The position numbers were made by a program, and so were the translations under genes. Below, piece after piece: positions 1 through 8,118 of a DNA stretch of 15,182 bases. The notes under the pieces were generated by a model. The model saw nothing but the letters and a program-made list of their open reading frames with translations. It did no database searches and was not told the origin of the DNA. Numbering within the stretch: the stretch's first letter is position 1; every line of letters begins with the position of its first letter. Origin of the DNA: CAZRVH01 sp964608325 (GTDB lineage: Bacteria > Patescibacteriota > Gracilibacteria > Peribacterales > Peribacteraceae); NCBI GenBank assembly GCA_964608325.1, contig CAZSMX010000016.1, positions 1-15,182 of the forward strand, written 5' to 3'.

Positions 1-515
1 CGCAGTTTCATGATCGCCAGATACTTGTCTTGGACGCCAGGGATGAAGTGCAGTCTTAGCTGGGTTTCCTGGGCCTCCATGATGAGCGTGCCGAAGCCGA
101 AGAGATTCTGCACCAGGCCATGCTGGCTTTTGAAAATGTCCTGCAGTACCCACAGGTCGATCGTCTGGTGGTCGTTCACGGCGAGGAGGGTTTTCTTGAT
201 ACGGTGGATCTTCCGGTCCGTCACCACGATGATGTACATGCAGTACCGGTACAGCGATCCCAGGAAGACGACGTTCGTCAGGATGAACATGAGGAGAAGG
301 ATCGAGAGCGCCAGGTGACGGGTCGATTCCTCGGGCTGGGCGGACACGATGAGGATGTAGCCGAGCGCAGCCAGGCCGAGCATGCCGCCGATGCATTGCG
401 ACAGCGGGCGCAGCAGGCGGATGGGGTGCTGTCGGAAGAAGAACTGGAAGTGTTCGCCTTCGTTCTTTCCCGGGAAGGGGAGGCTATGCCAGCGCGGGTC
501 GTTCAGCGTCACCAT
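1..515 (-). CDS. PH-domain (YdbS/YdbT-like) membrane protein, 3' end beyond window
   Basis: The frame is open from an ATG at 515 to the left edge, giving 171 residues and no stop. Residues 1-37 form a hydrophilic N-terminus (MVTLNDPRWHSLPFPG...). Two hydrophobic helices follow, at about 38-58 and 67-89. The rest reads like the small bacterial PH domain common in CPR genomes: a strand with YIIVVTDRKIHRIKK, then an amphipathic stretch (VLQDIFKSQHGLVQNLFGFGTLIME) and strands ending FIPGVQDKYLAIMKL. Known members are membrane-bound and of uncertain function. The ATG overlaps the stop of the upstream 75-residue gene (ATGGTGA, 515-509), so the two are probably translationally coupled. A GTG directly after the ATG is an alternative start. 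No Shine-Dalgarno precedes it. The family call rests on pattern likeness only; that the gene is real is much surer. Confidence 0.75.
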   Translation of the reverse strand, partial: MVTLNDPRWHSLPFPGKNEGEHFQFFFRQHPIRLLRPLSQCIGGMLGLAALGYILIVSAQPEESTRHLALSILLLMFILTNVVFLGSLYRYCMYIIVVTDRKIHRIKKTLLAVNDHQTIDLWVLQDIFKSQHGLVQNLFGFGTLIMEAQETQLRLHFIPGVQDKYLAIMKL

Positions 516-736
516 AGCCAGACCAAGGTGAAAATGCAGACGGTAACCATGAATACCGTGTGGATGAGAATGATGTATCGCATGCGGCCGTAGGTGAACA
601 GCTTGATCTGCGACCCGTCGGCTTCCCTCGGGAAACGCAGAGCAGACGTGCGCCTTCGGTACATCAGCCACATCGCTCCTTCGGCGCAGAGGATGAGCGA
701 GAGGAAGAATGCCAGCAGTGACCACAAGAGGTTCAT
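509..736 (-). CDS. small two-helix membrane protein, unknown function
   Basis: This 75-residue protein has two predicted membrane helices, at about residues 3-25 (NLLWSLLAFFLSLILC...) and 52-74 (IILIHTVFMVTVCIFTLVW). A basic, soluble loop lies between them (MYRRRTSALRFPREADG...), so both ends probably face outward or into the membrane while the loop is cytoplasmic. I recognise no family. It heads a two-gene unit: its TGA overlaps the ATG of the PH-domain protein by 7 bases. The start at 736 is supported by AGGT about 5 bases upstream, one of the few Shine-Dalgarno-like sites in the window, and by a strong promoter just upstream. The context suggests it partners or helps insert the PH-domain protein, but that is inference. 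Confidence 0.7.
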   Translation of the reverse strand: MNLLWSLLAFFLSLILCAEGAMWLMYRRRTSALRFPREADGSQIKLFTYGRMRYIILIHTVFMVTVCIFTLVWLW

Positions 737-747
737 CGTGACCTATC

Positions 748-775
748 ATTATCCTCGTTCCGCACGGCTAGTCAA
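748..775 (-). promoter_or_regulatory. sigma70-type promoter of the small membrane / PH-domain gene pair
   Basis: On the minus strand, TTGACT (775-770) and GATAAT (753-748) are each one base off consensus and are separated by 16 bases. The expected transcription start is near 741, leaving only about 5 bases before the ATG at 736. The AGGT at 741-744 would then lie at or just inside the transcript end. The promoter sits in the 105-base gap after dnaE and would uncouple these two genes from it. Confidence 0.65.
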
Positions 776-841
776 ACATTCTGTACATCGATGGTGTTCA
801 TCGGGATTCGTTTTCCTGCGCCGCGACGTCGCCCGCTTCCG

Positions 842-3800
842 TCATTGATTGGCCGCCGTCGCCAATAGGTCTGCGATGCGTTTCTCCAGGATGGGAGACA
901 TGGTGACGGTGAGCGGAAGCATGATCATCTGCTCACCGATCTTCAGCTGCACGGGGTCGCCGCCGGGATACGTCTCCAGCACGCGCTTCAGGTCCAGCAG
1001 GAGCTGCTTTGGGGCGCGGGCGGGGAGCGTGATGGTGTGCATGTGCCCAGGCTCCTTTTTTTCCGTCACGTCTGCTTCCGGAACGTCGGGCTTCTTGTCA
1101 TCGCCTCCTTCCGCGGCCGTTTCCTTACTCACTTTTATCTTTTCTCCCGCAATCGCGTTTCCTTCCTCATCCACGGCCTCCACTTCCTCTTCCATTTCGA
1201 GCGTTTTACGCATCACGGAGAGTCCGCGTTTCGCTTCCTCCTCGTCGAATACCCCGTCCTCCTTTGCTTTCTTGATCATGGCGCTGAGAGACGAGCGCTT
1301 GATGGCATCCACGCGCATTTGCAGCTGCCCGGCGCGGTAGTCGATGACGCCTCCCAGCACGAGCACGGTATCCGGCTGCCCGAGCATGGGTGCGGCTTCC
1401 GCGTACGTCTTCGGAAAGAGGGTCACTTCCATCTTCCCGGTCGGGTCTTCCAACATGACGATGGCCATGGTGTCGCCCTTCTTGGTACGGATCGTCTTCA
1501 CGCTTTCCACCATGCCTGCCAGCGTGCCTTTCTTGCCGATGTTCTTCTGCGTCAGGTCCCCGATGAGCTGTGCCTTGCGGCTGATGTACTTCCTCAGGCC
1601 CGCGAGCGGATGGCTGGAAACGTAGAGTCCCAGCGTCTCCTTCTCCCATTCCAATTTCTGCTGCCCCGTGGCGGCGGGCGTCGGAGGGAATTCGATCGTC
1701 GCCTGTTCGATACCGGTGTCGAGCGCCCCGAAGAGATCGGTCTGCGCGCTCGTGGAGTCGCCGGAGGACTTGCCGTAGTCCACGATGAGCGGGTAGTTCT
1801 CGAGGATCATGCGGCGCTCGGCNNNNNNNNNNNNNNNNNNNNNNNNNNNNNNNNNNNNNNNNNNNNNNNNNNNNNNNNNNNNNNNNNNNNNNNNNNNNNN
1901 NNNNNNNNNNNNNNNNNNNNNNCCGGCGAACGGGGTGATGACGTCGTCGAAGATCTGGATCGCGAGCTTCTCGGGGTAGCCCTTCTTCACGGCGCCGTTG
2001 ATGAACTTCTCGCGCTGGGCATCAAGTTCCTTCTTGATCTTCTTACCGATGGCGCGGCGCAGGAGGTCCGCTTCGCCGAGGCTGAACCCGGCGAACGCCT
2101 GCGCGATCTGGAGAATCTGCTCCTGGTAGATGCCGATGCCGAAGGTGGGCTCCAGGATGGGGCGCAAATCGTCGTGGATGTAGGCCACTTTCTCCTTGCC
2201 GTGCTTGCGCTTGATGAAGCTGCTGATCCACTCCATCGGACCCGGGCGGTACAGCGAGATCATGGCGGTGATGTCCGCGAAGTTCGTCGGTTTCAATTGC
2301 TTGAGGTACCGGCGCATGCCCGCCGATTCCAACTGGAACACGCCCGTCGTGTCTCCGTGCTGCAGGAGCTTGAAGGTCTGCCCGTCGTCCATGGGGATTT
2401 GTTCGATATTCACGTCCTTGCCGCGCGTGCGCTTGATGATTTCCAAGCTGGTCTGGATGACCGTGAGGTTCATGAGGCCGAGGAAGTCCATTTTCAGGAG
2501 TCCCAGGGATTCCAAGGGCTTCGCGGAGTATTGCGTGATGATCGTGTTCTCGTCCTTCGGCGCCTTCTGGAGGGCCGTGTACGTGGTCGTGGCGGCGGGC
2601 GTGATGATGACTCCGCAGGCATGCACCGAAACGTGGCGCGCCTTTCCTTCCAACTTCAACGCGTTGTCGATCACCTTGCGGTAGAGCTCGTTGCTGTCGT
2701 ACGCCGTCTTCATTTCCACAGTCTCCAACGCCTCCTTCAGCTTCGTTCCCGGTTTTTCGGGGATGAGCTTCGCGAGCGTGTTCATTTCCAAGAAGGGGAT
2801 GCCGAACGAACGGCCGACGTCCTTCACGGCGGCGCGGGCGGCCAGCGTTCCGAACGTACAGATCTGCGCCACGCGGTCGCGCCCGTACTTGTCGCGGACG
2901 TACTCAAGCACCTCGTCGCGGCGGTTGTCCGCGAAGTCGAGGTCGATATCCGGCATGGAGATGCGTTCCGGATTGAGGAAGCGTTCGAAGAGGAGTCCGT
3001 GCTCCATGGGGTCCACGCCCGTGATGCCCAGGCAGTAACTGGCCATGGATCCCGCCGCCGATCCGCGGCCCGGACCCACGGTGATGCCGCGCCTCTTCGC
3101 CTCGTTCACGAAGTCCTGGACGATGAGGAAGTATCCGGAGAACTTCACCTGCTTGATGATGCCGATTTCGTAATCCAGGCGGGTGCGGTGTTCGGGGGTG
3201 GGCTTGGGGTAGCGCTTCTCGAAACCCGCGTAGCACAGTTCCGTCAGGTATTCGTCCTCCGTTTTTCCTTCCGGAACCGGGAAGACGGGGATGCGGTTCT
3301 TGCCGAATTCGAACGTGAGGTTGCAGCGGTCCGTGATGACGCGCGTGTTCTCCAATGCCTCGGGTACGTGCGCGAACGCCTTCTCCAATTCCTCGAACGG
3401 ACGCATGGAAAAGTCGCTGTCACGCATCGAAAACCTTCCCGGGTCCGCGACGTTCGCGCCCTTTTGGATGCAGAGGAGGATATCGTGCGCTTCGGCGTCT
3501 TCCGTGCGGCAGTAGTGGCTGTTGCAGGTGGCGACCACGGGGACGCCCAGCTCCTTTCCGTACTGGATGAGCTGCTGGTTCACCTCGGCCTGGCCGCTCA
3601 CCTGCGGCAGGTCCATCAGTTCGTAGTACACGTTGTCCTTCCCGAACCATTTCCAGTATTGCTCCGTCAGCGCTTTGATGCGCTCGCCGTCTTCGGCCAG
3701 GGCCGCGTTGCCGATCGCCCCGGTGATGGGGCCCGTGAGGCAGATCAAACCCTTCCCGTACTGCGTCAGCAGTTCGTCGTCCACGCGCGGCTTGTAGTAC

Positions 3801-4147
3801 ATGCCTTCCATGGCGGCCATGGTCGCGAGCTTCAGGAGGTTTTCGTATCCTTCCTGCGTTTCGGCGAGCAGGGTGAGCGGATAGCTCTTCGTATCGATGC
3901 CTGCCTCCTTGTCCTTGCGGGTGCGCGCCGCCACGTAGGCATCCATTCCCAAAATCGGCTTCAGCCCGTGCTTGCTTGCGTACTGGTAGAACTCGATAAG
4001 ACCGTACATGTATCCCTTGTCCGCCAGTCCCACCGCCGTCTGTCCCAATTCCTTCGCGCGCAGCACCACTTCCTCCGGGCTCGGCAGGGCCTCCAGGAGG
4101 GAGTAGGTGGAATGGTTATGCAGGTGGACGAAATCCTCGGGTTTCAC
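842..4147 (-). CDS. dnaE: DNA polymerase III subunit alpha (DnaE), interrupted by an assembly gap
   Basis: This is the replicative C-family DNA polymerase. The N-terminal PHP domain (about 1-280) opens HLHNHSTYS. The polymerase core shows PGRGSAAGS, then PDIDLDF at 399-405 (catalytic Asp400 and Asp402) and KMDFLG with Asp554, spaced as in E. coli (401/403/555). Helix-hairpin and finger sequences (YRPGPMEW, IYQEQILQIA, LLRRAIGKK) continue to TPFA. There 100 N break the gene; the last codon before the Ns is GGN, so FAG as in the conserved FAGYGFNKSH. After the gap come a clamp-binding motif QTDLF (802-806 by window numbering), ETLGLYVSSHPL, an OB domain (GTLAGMVESVKTIRTKKGD...) and an acidic/Lys linker before a C-terminal domain. 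The start is GTG at 4147, which puts HLHNHS at residue 8 and lies 6 bases after a TATACT box. Several PHP ligands are replaced (see findings). The true length is probably near 1,200 residues. Confidence 0.97.
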   Translation of the reverse strand: MKPEDFVHLHNHSTYSLLEALPSPEEVVLRAKELGQTAVGLADKGYMYGLIEFYQYASKHGLKPILGMDAYVAARTRKDKEAGIDTKSYPLTLLAETQEGYENLLKLATMAAMEGMYYKPRVDDELLTQYGKGLICLTGPITGAIGNAALAEDGERIKALTEQYWKWFGKDNVYYELMDLPQVSGQAEVNQQLIQYGKELGVPVVATCNSHYCRTEDAEAHDILLCIQKGANVADPGRFSMRDSDFSMRPFEELEKAFAHVPEALENTRVITDRCNLTFEFGKNRIPVFPVPEGKTEDEYLTELCYAGFEKRYPKPTPEHRTRLDYEIGIIKQVKFSGYFLIVQDFVNEAKRRGITVGPGRGSAAGSMASYCLGITGVDPMEHGLLFERFLNPERISMPDIDLDFADNRRDEVLEYVRDKYGRDRVAQICTFGTLAARAAVKDVGRSFGIPFLEMNTLAKLIPEKPGTKLKEALETVEMKTAYDSNELYRKVIDNALKLEGKARHVSVHACGVIITPAATTTYTALQKAPKDENTIITQYSAKPLESLGLLKMDFLGLMNLTVIQTSLEIIKRTRGKDVNIEQIPMDDGQTFKLLQHGDTTGVFQLESAGMRRYLKQLKPTNFADITAMISLYRPGPMEWISSFIKRKHGKEKVAYIHDDLRPILEPTFGIGIYQEQILQIAQAFAGFSLGEADLLRRAIGKKIKKELDAQREKFINGAVKKGYPEKLAIQIFDDVITPFAXXXXXXXXXXXXXXXXXXXXXXXXXXXXXXXXXXAERRMILENYPLIVDYGKSSGDSTSAQTDLFGALDTGIEQATIEFPPTPAATGQQKLEWEKETLGLYVSSHPLAGLRKYISRKAQLIGDLTQKNIGKKGTLAGMVESVKTIRTKKGDTMAIVMLEDPTGKMEVTLFPKTYAEAAPMLGQPDTVLVLGGVIDYRAGQLQMRVDAIKRSSLSAMIKKAKEDGVFDEEEAKRGLSVMRKTLEMEEEVEAVDEEGNAIAGEKIKVSKETAAEGGDDKKPDVPEADVTEKKEPGHMHTITLPARAPKQLLLDLKRVLETYPGGDPVQLKIGEQMIMLPLTVTMSPILEKRIADLLATAANQ
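1823..1922. other. 100-N scaffold gap inside dnaE
   Basis: The run is exactly 100 N, the usual placeholder for a gap of unknown length. Both flanks are dnaE in the same apparent frame. Against the usual DnaE layout about 140 residues (roughly 420 bases) should lie between FAG and the AERRMIL segment, so the real gap is several times longer than drawn. Residue and base numbers across it are nominal. Confidence 0.95.
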
Positions 4148-4153
4148 GAAAAC

Positions 4154-4162
4154 AGTATACCA
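4154..4162 (-). promoter_or_regulatory. extended -10 promoter giving a leaderless dnaE transcript
   Basis: The minus strand reads TGGTATACT: an extended TGn motif plus a one-mismatch -10 box. Exactly 6 bases (GTTTTC) then precede the dnaE GTG at 4147. Transcription would start at or within a base or two of the GTG, so no leader or Shine-Dalgarno is possible. I see no convincing -35, as is common for extended -10 promoters. The box lies in the 54-base gap after gene E, so dnaE does not depend on the A-E operon promoter. Confidence 0.65.
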
Positions 4163-4201
4163 GTTCGGCGCCGGAAACCCCTGTTTTCCAGACTCGAATT
4201 T

Positions 4202-5701
4202 TCAGGGATTAGGCTTCTTCGGCAGGATATCGTCGCAGCGGGCCGGAAGGTCCGCCCCCTCCACCTGGATGCACGCGGCTTCCGCGCATTTCTTCCAGCG
4301 GGGGTTGGCCCCGTTGTCCTGCAGGAACTGGCCGTCGGTGTAGGGGAAGCACTCGTCGGCGTAGGCCGTGCGCAGGACGCGTTCCAAGGAGTCGTTGCAC
4401 GGGCGATAGATGCAGGTGCGGCGCAAGTAGTACGCATAGCGGATGACGAAGCTTCGCAGTCCCTCTTTTTGCGTCGCTATGCGCGACAGTTCCCCGACGC
4501 TCTTGCGCAGGTCTTGCAGGGCTTCGGCGATCTCCAGCGTGCCGTCGGGGGCGGCCGCGAATGTCGCGCCTTCCTTCTTGCCTTGCAGTTCGTTGAGGGC
4601 CTCGAAGAACTGGCGCGCGGCGTTGCGGAAGAGTTGGACCAGGGGGTTGTTCGCGTTCTCGGCGCGCTCACGCTTTTCCTTGTCCTCGATTTCCTCCGGT
4701 GTTTTCAAATCATCCGAGTGTTCGCGGAAGATCCCTTCGGCGGCCCTTTTCGCCACGAAGTCCGTGAGGATGCGGATTTCGTCTTTCTTGTAAGAGAAGG
4801 GGGAGCGTACGGAACGCAGGCGCAGCGCGTCGGGAGGAGCCTCGTCCTGGCAGCCGCTGAGCTCCTTGTGTTCCGGGTTTTCCGTCTGTTCCGGAACGGA
4901 TGGCGCCGAGCTTGCGTTTTCGTGCAAGGCGTTCAGTTCCCGCTCCAACTCCGCGAATTCCTTGCCGAGTTGCTTGTACTTTTTCAATTCGCCTTCCAGC
5001 GTTTCCAGGCTTTTCTTCTCTTCACCCGCCGGCTTGTAGGCGCTGATCTTGGCCAGCAGCGACGTGTCGCATCCGTACCCGTCGCCTCCCGGGGGAGCGT
5101 AGTCGGAATCGAACGGACACATCGCCTTGGATGACGCGGACGAGCCTCCTCCTATCGACGGTGCCGACGATGCGGAAGAGCGCTGAGGATCGAACCGCCA
5201 TTGCTCTTCCCAGGTCGGGTCCTGGTAATTCGGATTCAGCGCGCCGCGCACGAGGTGCACTTTTCGCTCGCGCAGGAATTCCAGGAGGGCTTCCGCCTGG
5301 ATAATGCCCCAGATGGAATTTTTCTTGAGCTGCGCCTGCAGTTCGTCGTGCGTTTCCTTCAGTTTGCAATCGAGAAGGATGGAGTCGACGCGCAGGCAGG
5401 CCGTGGCGTTCAGGAGGTCGGTTTGGGCGACGCTGATGGTCAGGTAGGAGTCGATCAGCGAGTTCGTCGCTTCCCCGATCTGTCGCGCCCACGAAGGCAG
5501 ATAACGCTCGAAGCCCGCGTTCGCGGACGCGCCGCGCAGCTTCTTCAGGCCTTCTTCGGCGCGCTCCAGTACCTTCTTCACGTAGTGGGACGATACGGGT
5601 TCTACGCCCTTCAACGTGTTGCAAATTTCGCTTTCCGCAGCCGCAGCCGACGCAGGCAGAAGCGCCAGGGCAATGCCGATGCTGGCTATGTAGCGCTTCA
5701 T
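4202..5701 (-). CDS. gene E: exported coiled-coil protein with SSASS linkers, unknown function
   Basis: This is a 499-residue exported protein of no family I recognise. A Sec signal peptide (MKRYIASIGIALALLPASAAAA, cleavage near 22/23) fixes the start at 5701; a longer in-frame start at 5743 would bury the signal and lie inside gene D. The region after it (about 25-165) is helical. A Ser/Gly-rich linker holds SSASSA at 175-180 and SSASS at 187-191. A probable coiled coil follows at about 226-260 (LETLEGELKKYKQLGKEF...), then a second Ser-rich spacer (ENASSAPS), an acidic helical region (TPEEIEDKEKRERAEN) and a Cys-containing C-terminal domain (RRTCIYRPCNDSLERVLR... ECFPYTDGQFLQ... KKCAEAACIQVE... 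ARCDDIL). The ATG overlaps the gene D stop as ATGA. It is the last gene of the five-gene operon, and dnaE follows with its own promoter. Confidence 0.85.
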   Translation of the reverse strand: MKRYIASIGIALALLPASAAAAESEICNTLKGVEPVSSHYVKKVLERAEEGLKKLRGASANAGFERYLPSWARQIGEATNSLIDSYLTISVAQTDLLNATACLRVDSILLDCKLKETHDELQAQLKKNSIWGIIQAEALLEFLRERKVHLVRGALNPNYQDPTWEEQWRFDPQRSSASSAPSIGGGSSASSKAMCPFDSDYAPPGGDGYGCDTSLLAKISAYKPAGEEKKSLETLEGELKKYKQLGKEFAELERELNALHENASSAPSVPEQTENPEHKELSGCQDEAPPDALRLRSVRSPFSYKKDEIRILTDFVAKRAAEGIFREHSDDLKTPEEIEDKEKRERAENANNPLVQLFRNAARQFFEALNELQGKKEGATFAAAPDGTLEIAEALQDLRKSVGELSRIATQKEGLRSFVIRYAYYLRRTCIYRPCNDSLERVLRTAYADECFPYTDGQFLQDNGANPRWKKCAEAACIQVEGADLPARCDDILPKKPNP

Positions 5702-8118
5702 TCCTGGGCGGGGGTAGCGGCGGAATTCTGTCCCATGGCACACATCTCATCCGGGAAATCGATGGCTTTGATTTCATTCAGGAGTTTCGTCGCGATGCCG
5801 ATGACCTCTGCGAGGTTCTTGCTCATCATGCGCATGTTGCGTGCGTACAAGTCGGTTCCGATGCGCGTGCCGACGGATTGCGCCAGTGATTCCATTTCCT
5901 GCACGGTGAGGTCGTGGTCCGTTTCCATCTGGAACATGCTCATGAGGGTCGACAGGGGATCTGTCAGGGGGGAATCCGTGCGCCTGTTCGCGCTGATCGT
6001 ACAGAGTGCGGAGGGTGCGCCCGCCGGCAGGCCGGACAGCGCGCAGAGCGCCGACTCGAATTCGCGTACGGGCAACATCGGGTTGTACGGAGGCAAGATG
6101 GGCTGGCCCGTCGTCGGCGCCGTCAGGAAGTTTCCCAGCGGGGAACCCGCCAGCGGATCGTCGTAAGGGAAGGCTTCGTCCTGCACGCCGACAGGCGCGC
6201 GGCCTGGCGTGACGCGGTGGGTCTCCAGCGATTGTTCCACGCACTGGCCGATGAAACACAGGTTGTTGCCGATGGTGTTTCCGTATCCCGAGAGCGTGGC
6301 AGGCGTACAGGGGCACATATTGATCTCCTTTTTCTTCTCGGAATCGGGAACGGGACAGGAGCCGTCGTGTTGTGTTTGGAGAGCTTTCGTGAGGGCCTCC
6401 TGTTCCGCGTTGGTTGCGGTCGTGCAGGCATTGGCACCGAACTGGCTGCAGCTTCTGTTGGCGAGCATTTCCGCGCACTTGCCGACGGAGATTCCAAGCG
6501 CCGCGAGCTGACCCCTCGCCTCGGCCGCGTTGCAGTTGATCAGATATGCATCATATTCAGCCCCGCAACAGCTTTCTTTCGTATTCGAACCTTGTCCGGC
6601 CGGTTTATTGCAGAGCTGGCGCACGTGCGTCATTTCATGGGCAAGAAGGTCCGCCGGCGTTTGGATGTACGGACTTGTATCAATGCAAACGCGGATGTTG
6701 TTATTTCCATCCTTCGGGAATGTCGCTCCGCCCAATCCTCCTTCACAGTCGCTTTGGCATGTCACCTCGTAGGTGCAGCCGCAGTACGGGCTCAGGGATG
6801 AAGACGATCCGGCCCCCGCGCTTCCGGCGGAGCTGCTTTGCCCCTGGTTCCAGGCGATCTCGCTGCACACGTCGGGGCCGGCAACAGTCTGCTTCGAGAA
6901 GCCGTTGGATTTGCAGGACACGAGTACGATCGAATCTTTATCCGCTTCTTCCCGTGCAGGGCAGCCTTCCGCCGAACTGACCTCCAGCGGCCTGCACAGG
7001 TAGCCCTTGAGCGCGAACGCCATGCTGCACAGCCCGCTGCCCGCGTCCAACTCGCCCGCGCGTTCCAATTCCAAGCGCACCTTCGTGTTCTGCTCGTCTT
7101 TCTTGGGCGGCTCGGGAGGATATTCGCCGCCAAGGACCGGCTTTTTGTCTTCCTTGGTCAGGGTGGGGAATACGGGATCGAGGGGGGTCGTCCATTGCAA
7201 TCCCACGTCGCCTGACGGATGCGCGGCGTCGGTGTCCATACGCGCCCAGACGATGATGTTGTCCGGCAAGGCCTTGGTTACTTCTTCCGGGAAAATGAGG
7301 TAGTAGGTCGGAGGGACGTCCTTGCGTCCCTGGTATTGCGCCAGTAGTTCCGTCCAGATTGCCTCGAGTGCGTTTTCCACGTCTTCCCATCTCTTGCAGA
7401 GGAACCGGCGCTCGCCGTCCTTGCAGTCTATCTCGTTTCCTTTTTCATCCTTCCGTTTCTCCTGCACGTCGGGTGCGAGGAACGAGGGCTTCCTTTTGTC
7501 CCGCACCAAACGCGCGCCGTACTGGTAGCGCCACACGGCGGCGATCCGCTCGTCTCCTTCCAATTCCTCCAATTTGTCCGCCAGGTTTCCCACGAGGGAT
7601 TCAAGATTTTCACCCTCCTTTTCCTCGATCGCGACGGTCGGCACCGTTTTCGTCGCTCCCTGTCCCGGCGATTGCGTACCCGCCTTCCATACGTTCACGA
7701 CCGCGTTCAGGTTCTCGAACAGCGTTTGCGTCTTGCGCGGTATTTCCGAGATGGGAAGTTCGTAGCCCGTTGCGATCGCCTGCAGACGGCGCCCCGTGAT
7801 GCGTACCTGGTTTTCGAAGGACACGATCGTCCGTATTTCATTCAGCACGTCGAGGCATCCCAGCCCGTTGATCGCCTCGTGCTTGCTGCAGACATCCGTG
7901 CTTCCCGCCATGATGCTGTCCACTTCGTCCGCGGTGATTTCCCATTTCTTTTCTTCCGCGATCGCGGCGATGAAATCCTTCACTTCGTCGTCGACTTTTT
8001 CCTCGCGGAGTTCCAAGTCCATCTGCTTCTTCACCGTCTCGTACAGCGTGGCCGCGTGCGCCGCGGGCGTTTGCGACAGGAGGATGGAGCCTATGAGGAC
8101 GGAGGCGAGGAGTTTCAC
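5698..8118 (-). CDS. gene D: exported Cys-rich protein with HEMTH zinc-metallopeptidase motif
   Basis: This is an 806-residue exported protein. The signal peptide (residues 1-22, ...LLSQTPAAHA|ATLYE) supports the GTG start at 8118, which overlaps the gene C stop as GTGA. Residues about 23-425 are mixed helical and unrecognised. A Ser/Gly/Ala linker at 428-443 leads into a Cys-dense domain (PYCGCTYEVTCQSDC...). That domain contains LLAHEMTHVRQLC, with His494, Glu495 and His498 as the zinc-peptidase HExxH. Glu515 or Glu521 (ESCCGAEYDAY) could be the third, gluzincin-type zinc ligand. Known HExxH proteins hydrolyse peptide bonds using Zn and an activated water. Nearly 30 cysteines imply disulfides and an oxidising location. 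The C-terminal 150 residues are helical and end NSAATPAQE. Whether it cuts neighbours A, B, C or E, self-processes or attacks outside targets cannot be told. The motif could also be a non-catalytic relic. Confidence 0.85.
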   Translation of the reverse strand: MKLLASVLIGSILLSQTPAAHAATLYETVKKQMDLELREEKVDDEVKDFIAAIAEEKKWEITADEVDSIMAGSTDVCSKHEAINGLGCLDVLNEIRTIVSFENQVRITGRRLQAIATGYELPISEIPRKTQTLFENLNAVVNVWKAGTQSPGQGATKTVPTVAIEEKEGENLESLVGNLADKLEELEGDERIAAVWRYQYGARLVRDKRKPSFLAPDVQEKRKDEKGNEIDCKDGERRFLCKRWEDVENALEAIWTELLAQYQGRKDVPPTYYLIFPEEVTKALPDNIIVWARMDTDAAHPSGDVGLQWTTPLDPVFPTLTKEDKKPVLGGEYPPEPPKKDEQNTKVRLELERAGELDAGSGLCSMAFALKGYLCRPLEVSSAEGCPAREEADKDSIVLVSCKSNGFSKQTVAGPDVCSEIAWNQGQSSSAGSAGAGSSSSLSPYCGCTYEVTCQSDCEGGLGGATFPKDGNNNIRVCIDTSPYIQTPADLLAHEMTHVRQLCNKPAGQGSNTKESCCGAEYDAYLINCNAAEARGQLAALGISVGKCAEMLANRSCSQFGANACTTATNAEQEALTKALQTQHDGSCPVPDSEKKKEINMCPCTPATLSGYGNTIGNNLCFIGQCVEQSLETHRVTPGRAPVGVQDEAFPYDDPLAGSPLGNFLTAPTTGQPILPPYNPMLPVREFESALCALSGLPAGAPSALCTISANRRTDSPLTDPLSTLMSMFQMETDHDLTVQEMESLAQSVGTRIGTDLYARNMRMMSKNLAEVIGIATKLLNEIKAIDFPDEMCAMGQNSAATPAQE

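Noticed and set aside
823..832. Palindrome GCGACGTCGC after dnaE as a terminator or operator
   Set aside because: It has no loop or T-run and is GC-rich like its surroundings; a chance palindrome is likely.
4173..4189. GGAAA/TTTCC hairpin after gene E as a terminator
   Set aside because: The 5-base, mostly A-T stem lacks a following T-run; at most it is a weak attenuator before dnaE.
1037..5134. A plus-strand open frame of 1,365 codons antisense to dnaE and gene E
   Set aside because: It runs through the dnaE gap and opposite a gene with full DnaE motifs; its product is low-complexity in Arg, Val, His and Leu with no motif. Long antisense frames are expected from GC-rich codon bias.
5702..5743. 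Upstream in-frame start for gene E
   Set aside because: It would add 14 residues before a complete signal peptide and extend the overlap with gene D; the ATGA overlap at 5701 matches the other junctions.
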